In this document: positions 58,506 to 64,000 of the stretch, one piece after another
Layout of the letters: every line of letters starts with the position of its first letter
Numbering within the stretch: the first letter of the stretch is position 1
Assembly: GCF_029968095.1 (NCBI RefSeq)
Contig: NZ_JASCIR010000021.1
Coordinates: 1 to 64,000, forward strand
DNA from: Streptomyces solicavernae
Lineage (GTDB): Bacteria > Actinomycetota > Actinomycetes > Streptomycetales > Streptomycetaceae
Reading direction: 5' to 3'
Length of the DNA: 64,000 nt
Translations under genes and position numbers: made by a program
Notes under the pieces: model-generated
Told to the model about the DNA's origin: nothing
The model's database searches: none
Seen by the model: only the letters and a program-made list of their open reading frames with translations

Positions 58506-59098
58506 AAGCGCAGAGCGACCCGACCGTGCAGCCGGTGCCCGCCTCCGTGGTGGCACAGGTGGATGCCGCGGACGCCACCCTCAACAACCCCAAGTTCGCC
58601 GTGATCAGCCTCGGCAGCAACCTCGGCAACCGCCTGGAGACCCTCCAGGGTGCCGTCGACGCCCTGGAGGACACCCCCGGCCTGCGCGTAAAGGCCGTCT
58701 CACCGGTGTACGAGACGGAGCCCTGGGGCGTCGAGCCCGGCAGCCAGCCCTCGTACTTCAACGCGGTCGTCGTCATCAAGACCACCCTGCCCCCGTCCTC
58801 GCTCCTGGAGCGCGCACACGCGGTCGAGGAGGCCTTTCACCGCGTACGGGACGAGCACTGGGGCCCGCGCACCATCGACGTCGACATCGTGACGTACCAG
58901 GACGTCGTCTCCGACGACCCCGAGCTCACCCTCCCGCACCCGCGGGCGCACGAGCGGGCCTTCGTCCTCGCCCCCTGGTACGACGTCGACCCCGAGGCGC
59001 AGATCCCCGGCCGCGGCCCCGTCGCCGAGCTGCTCGGCCAGGTCACCCGCGCGGGCGTCACGCCCCGCGTGGACCTGGAACTCCGGCTGCCCGAGTAG
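58502..59098 (+). CDS. folK: HPPK, 2-amino-4-hydroxy-6-hydroxymethyldihydropteridine pyrophosphokinase
   Basis: The 198-residue enzyme transfers pyrophosphate from ATP to hydroxymethyl-dihydropterin. It has VISLGSNLGNRLETLQ, VYETEPWGVEPGSQPSYFNAVV, the HPPK signature RTIDVDIVTYQ and LPHPRAHERAFVLAPW. An N-terminal extension of about 33 residues precedes the core. It is coupled to folB. Confidence 0.95.
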   Translation: MKAQSDPTVQPVPASVVAQVDAADATLNNPKFAVISLGSNLGNRLETLQGAVDALEDTPGLRVKAVSPVYETEPWGVEPGSQPSYFNAVVVIKTTLPPSSLLERAHAVEEAFHRVRDEHWGPRTIDVDIVTYQDVVSDDPELTLPHPRAHERAFVLAPWYDVDPEAQIPGRGPVAELLGQVTRAGVTPRVDLELRLPE

Positions 59099-59150
59099 TC
59101 GTTAGGGTCAGCACGGGGCCCGCGCCAGGGCCCGGGGACCCGGACGAAGC

Positions 59151-59663
59151 ATGACGAAAGAGGCGACCGCCACCGTGAAGCAGCTGCGCATCCGGACGCT
59201 GATCGGCCTGTTCCTGGCGGCCGGGGTGCTGTCCTGGGCGGGCGCCCGGCTCTGGGACTCGCTCGGGGAGCTGCCGAGCGTCCCGCTGGCGGCGCCGATC
59301 GTGCTCGGCGTGATCGCCGCCGTGCTGCTCGCGACCGCGCTCTCCATCCGCTCCCGGCTCCGCGCCCAGCGCGAGCGCCGCCCCGGCGCGAAGGGCGTGG
59401 ACCCGATGATGGCCGCCCGCGCCCTGGTCTTCGGCCAGGCCAGCGCCCTCGTCGCCGCGCTCGTCACCGGGGTGTACGGCGGGGCGGGCGTTTTCCTGCT
59501 CAGCCTCCTGGAGGTCCCGGCACGCCGCGACCAGGCCATCTACGCCGGCTTCGCGGTCCTGGCCGGCGCGGCCGTGATCGCGGCGGCGCTGTTCCTGGAG
59601 CGCGTCTGCAAGCTCCCGGAGGACGGGGACGGGGACGACGACGAGGTGGGGGCGGCGGCCTGA
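59151..59663 (+). CDS. DUF3180 membrane protein
   Basis: The 170-residue protein has four membrane helices (LIGLFLAAGVLSWAGARLW; VPLAAPIVLGVIAAVLLATAL; ALVFGQASALVAALVTGVYGG; AIYAGFAVLAGAAVIAAALFL) and an acidic C-tail. DUF3180 proteins follow folK across actinobacteria, but function is unknown. ATG 59151 is used; GTG 59175 (MKQLRIRTL) is an alternative. Confidence 0.85.
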   Translation: MTKEATATVKQLRIRTLIGLFLAAGVLSWAGARLWDSLGELPSVPLAAPIVLGVIAAVLLATALSIRSRLRAQRERRPGAKGVDPMMAARALVFGQASALVAALVTGVYGGAGVFLLSLLEVPARRDQAIYAGFAVLAGAAVIAAALFLERVCKLPEDGDGDDDEVGAAA

Positions 59664-59708
59664 CCGTCCCGAACTCCCCGAGGCCTGCTTCGGCATGCCC
59701 ACGGCCAC

Positions 59709-59745
59709 GGGGGTGCCCCGGAACCAAACGCTCCGGGGCACCCCC
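59709..59745. terminator. Bidirectional terminator between DUF3180 and folE
   Basis: A perfect 14-bp stem (59709-59722 with 59732-59745) with a 9-nt loop lies in the convergent gap. Confidence 0.85.
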
Positions 59746-59798
59746 GCCAGACCTGCCAGACCTGCCCGACGCGTCAGACCCGTCAGACCGACCCGTCG

Positions 59799-59864
59799 CC
59801 TCACTTGGCCATGATCAGGGCCTCACTTGGCCATGATCAGGGCCTCACTTGGCCATGATCAGGC
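59799..59864. repeat. Three 22-bp repeats duplicating the folE stop region
   Basis: Three 22-bp units (59799-59820, 59821-59842, 59843-59864) differ only in the last base. The third encodes the last residues of FolE (LIMAK) and its stop on the minus strand; the other two are exact copies, each with LIMAK-stop. Because the unit is 22 bp, successive copies are in different reading frames. Confidence 0.93.
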
Positions 59865-60450
59865 TCATCGCCTCGGCCCGGGTCGCCGGGTCCCGCAGTT
59901 GCCCGCGCACCGCCGAGGTCAGCGTCTTCGCGCCGGGCTTGCGCACGCCTCGCATCGTCATGCACATGTGCTCACACTCCACGACCACGATCACCCCGCG
60001 CGGCTCCAGGATGTGCATCAGGGAGTCCGCGATCTGCGTGGTCAGCCGCTCCTGCACCTGAGGGCGGCGCGCATACACGTCCACGAGCCGGGCCAGCTTG
60101 GACAGGCCGGTGATCTTGCCGTCCGTGGACGGGATGTACCCGACGTGGGCGACACCGACGAAGGGGACCAGATGATGTTCACAGGAACTCATCACTTCGA
60201 TGTCCTTCACGAGGACCATCTCGTCGTGGCCCAGGTCGAACGTCGTGGTGAGCACGTCCTCCGGCTGCTGCCAGAGGCCCGCGAATATCTCCCTGTACGC
60301 CCGCGCAACCCGCCCCGGCGTCTCCCGCAACCCCTCCCGGTCCGGGTCCTCGCCGACCGCGATGAGGAGTTCTCGTACGGCGTTCTCGGCTCGCTTCTCG
60401 TCGAACTCGGCGATCGAGCTCTCGCCGTCCAGCGTCACCGGGTCGGTCAT
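59845..60450 (-). CDS. folE: GTP cyclohydrolase I
   Basis: The 201-residue enzyme converts GTP to dihydroneopterin triphosphate, the first step of folate synthesis. The zinc and active-site residues are in SSCEHHLVPFVGVAHVGYIP and ECEHMCMTMRGVRKPGA. Other blocks are REGLRETPGRVARAY and GLSKLARLVDVYARRPQVQERLT. It lies on the opposite strand to folP-folB-folK, downstream of ftsH and separated from it by a strong terminator. Confidence 0.97.
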   Translation of the reverse strand: MTDPVTLDGESSIAEFDEKRAENAVRELLIAVGEDPDREGLRETPGRVARAYREIFAGLWQQPEDVLTTTFDLGHDEMVLVKDIEVMSSCEHHLVPFVGVAHVGYIPSTDGKITGLSKLARLVDVYARRPQVQERLTTQIADSLMHILEPRGVIVVVECEHMCMTMRGVRKPGAKTLTSAVRGQLRDPATRAEAMSLIMAK

Positions 60451-60514
60451 CTGTGCCTCGTTCCTGTTACGACGGGCAGCGTTCCTCTACGTCTGCCGTG
60501 TGCGCACACAAAAA

Positions 60515-60551
60515 GCCGCGCCCCTCAAGGCTAGAACCAGAGGGGCGCGGC
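60515..60551 (-). terminator. ftsH intrinsic terminator
   Basis: A perfect 12-bp stem (60515-60526 with 60540-60551) with a 13-nt loop is followed on the minus strand by five T (60514-60510). It lies 40 bp after the ftsH stop and separates ftsH from folE. Confidence 0.92.
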
Positions 60552-60590
60552 ATACATTCCGGGCCTGCCGTGACGGCCGGGAACCGGTGA

Positions 60591-62636
<2,046 letters not shown>

Positions 62637-62692
62637 CCATACGGAGCGGTGTCGCCCCGTCCCTCCTGCCATAGTGAGTTTGATAAAGGCGA

Positions 62693-62698
62693 GTTATA
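62693..62698 (-). promoter_or_regulatory. Putative ftsH -10 element
   Basis: TATAAC on the minus strand (5/6 to TATAAT) lies 21 bp before the upper candidate start codon and 57 bp before the preferred one. No clear -35 box is seen at normal spacing. Confidence 0.4.
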
Positions 62699-62843
62699 AG
62701 ACTGTTCTTCGGACGGTACCCCAGCATTGTCACCCGAAGCCGCGGGGGACGGCGGGCAAACCCGTCTTCCCCTGCTCCAACGGCGGGAACGCCGTGAGGG
62801 TTCCCGTGCCGCCCGGGTCCGAGCGCGAAGAGTTCTGCGGAGT

Positions 62844-63404
62844 TCAGCCGCCGTACACGTGCGGGGCGAGCGTGCCGACGAACGGCAGGTTCCGGTACTT
62901 CTCCGCGTAGTCCAGGCCGTACCCCACGACGAACTCGTTGGGGATGTCGAAGCCGACCCACTTCACGTCGATCGCGACCTTCGCGGCGTCCGGCTTGCGC
63001 AGCAGCGTGCAGACCTCAAGGGAGGCGGGCTCGCGGGAGCCGAGGTTGGAGAGCAGCCAGGACAGCGTCAGGCCGGAATCGATGATGTCCTCGACGATCA
63101 GGACGTGCTTGCCCTTGATGTCGGTGTCGAGGTCCTTGAGGATCCGCACCACACCGGAGGACTGGGTTCCGGCGCCGTACGAGGACACCGCCATCCAGTC
63201 CATCGTGACCGGGGTGGACAGCGCGCGCGCCAGGTCCGCCATCACCATCACGGCGCCCTTCAGGACTCCGACGATGAGCAGGTCCTTGCCCGCGTACTCC
63301 GCGTCGACCTTGGCGGCCAGCTCGGCCAGCTTCGCGTCGATCTCTTCCTTGGTGATGAGCACCGATTCGAGGTCGGTGCCCATGTCTTTCGCGTCCACCC
63401 GCAC
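62844..63404 (-). CDS. hpt: Hypoxanthine phosphoribosyltransferase
   Basis: The 186-residue purine salvage enzyme makes IMP/GMP from hypoxanthine/guanine and PRPP. It has LLIVGVLKGAVMVMADL, MDWMAVSSYG, the PRPP-binding loop VLIVEDIIDSGLTLSWLL and VGFDIPNEFVVGYGLDY. GTG 63404 gives normal family length; the open frame to 63455 would overlap tilS. It follows tilS by 22 bp and precedes ftsH, a conserved tilS-hpt-ftsH order. Confidence 0.95.
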   Translation of the reverse strand: MRVDAKDMGTDLESVLITKEEIDAKLAELAAKVDAEYAGKDLLIVGVLKGAVMVMADLARALSTPVTMDWMAVSSYGAGTQSSGVVRILKDLDTDIKGKHVLIVEDIIDSGLTLSWLLSNLGSREPASLEVCTLLRKPDAAKVAIDVKWVGFDIPNEFVVGYGLDYAEKYRNLPFVGTLAPHVYGG

Positions 63405-63426
63405 ATCACTTTCGGTTCGCCGTGTG

Positions 63427-64000
63427 TCAGCCCTGCCGGATGACAAGTCTGCCACCCTGACGTCGGGCCTCCACCCGGCCGGGGAGATTGATGGCTCCCT
63501 GGCCGCGCCATCCGGTGATCAGCCGGTCGACCTCCTCGATGTGCCGGGCGAACAGCGAACCGGCGGGTGCGCCCGCCGACACGGCGGTGCGGCGCAGGAC
63601 GCGGCGGCGCACGGCGGGCGGCAGGGCGTACAGCGCCGCGCAGTCGAGGAGCCCGTTCTCGTCGCGTACGGACTGCTCGGCCTCGGCGGCCCAGGAGTCC
63701 AGGGCGTCGGCGTCGTCGCGGGAGAGCCGGGCCGTGCGGGCAAGAGCCTCGACGACTCCTTTGCCGAGGGCCTTCTCCAGGGCGGGCAGGCCCTCGTGGC
63801 GGAGCCGGGAGCGGGTGTACGCCGGGTCGGCGTTGTGCGGGTCGTCCCAGACGGGCAGCGACTGGACCATGCAGGCCTTGCGGGCGGTCTGGCGGTCGAG
63901 CTGCAGGAAGGGGCGGCGGTAGCGGGCGCGGGCGCCGGGTCCGGCGGAGACGGCGGCCATGCCGGACAGGGAGCGGATGCCGGAGCCGCGGGCGAGGCCC
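63427..64000 (-). CDS. tilS: tRNA(Ile)-lysidine synthetase, C-terminal part (cut by window edge)
   Basis: The frame is open to the right edge (no start within the window), so this is about the last 191 residues of TilS. The enzyme adds lysine to C34 of tRNA-Ile(CAU) so that it reads AUA codons. Visible are RGSGIRSLSGMAAV, YRRPFLQLDRQTARKAC, DPHNADPAYTRSRLRHEGLP and the helical substrate-binding domain. The N-terminal PP-loop lies outside the window. Confidence 0.9.
   Translation of the reverse strand, partial: GLARGSGIRSLSGMAAVSAGPGARARYRRPFLQLDRQTARKACMVQSLPVWDDPHNADPAYTRSRLRHEGLPALEKALGKGVVEALARTARLSRDDADALDSWAAEAEQSVRDENGLLDCAALYALPPAVRRRVLRRTAVSAGAPAGSLFARHIEEVDRLITGWRGQGAINLPGRVEARRQGGRLVIRQG

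Overview
The window is a high-GC actinobacterial chromosome segment that is almost certainly from Streptomyces. The evidence is the extreme third-position GC, the frequent GTG starts, the intact sigE-cseA-cseB-cseC envelope-stress operon, Lsr2, ClpC, the PTP-repeat secreted proteins and the short interspersed palindromic repeats typical of the genus. From memory, gene order matches the conserved core region of S. coelicolor that runs from the auxiliary trpS through ilvD, radA/disA, mutY, sigE-cse, clpC, lsr2, nadB/nadC, folE and ftsH to hpt and tilS. I see no prophage, insertion sequence, CRISPR array, rRNA, tRNA or biosynthetic gene cluster.

Layout. 1-4.1 kb: tryptophanyl-tRNA synthetase with a complete ribosome-mediated attenuator (leader peptide with tandem Trp codons and four mutually exclusive RNA segments), convergent proC, and an ABC-2 drug-type exporter behind a palindromic operator. 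4.1-12.6 kb: a membrane protein, a Ser/Thr kinase with a sensor beta-propeller, an SH3 protein, ilvD, a TIM-barrel isomerase coupled to a TetR regulator, and Ppx/GppA. 12.6-20.2 kb: a Cys-rich conserved protein, a sigma-domain/membrane/BACON fusion, radA, disA (c-di-AMP synthase), a secreted protein and a PAP2 phosphatase. 20.2-28.2 kb: mutY, sigE-cseABC, an MFS exporter with a divergent TetR, and an M23 cell-wall peptidase. 28.7-34.7 kb: clpC with two ClgR-type operators, a small AEP-primase-like protein, lsr2, a GNAT acetyltransferase, a BlaI-type repressor and two small conserved proteins. 35-40.8 kb: a tightly coupled NAD/CoA precursor operon (DUF2520-panC-nadB-nadC-coaX). 40.8-50.4 kb: three DnaA-box-like sites, an ArsR regulator, a NarL-type two-component pair, a MidA/NDUFAF7-like methyltransferase facing a stand-alone nuoD, two PH-domain membrane proteins and a coiled-coil protein. 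50.5-54.4 kb: an osmoprotectant ABC transporter with its ATPase divergent. 54.4-60.5 kb: an esterase remnant, an MprF-like protein and the folate genes folP, folB, folK (+) and folE (-). 60.5-64 kb: ftsH, hpt and the C-terminal part of tilS.

Common threads are envelope stress (SigE/Cse, PAP2, M23, MprF-like, c-di-AMP), proteolysis (ClpC, FtsH) and cofactor supply (folate, NAD, CoA). The most unusual signal is a repeated pattern of short tandem duplications located exactly at gene ends. At four loci the repeat unit includes the stop codon itself, giving two to four tandem stop codons: the 4184-4711 membrane protein, the sigma/BACON gene, the M23 peptidase and folE. At others the expansion abuts the stop, sits in a C-terminal tail, or lies in the cytoplasmic N-tail before a membrane segment (CseA, CseC).

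Starts were chosen by ribosome-binding site, 4-bp coupling overlaps and family length. Literature links are from memory and no database search was possible.
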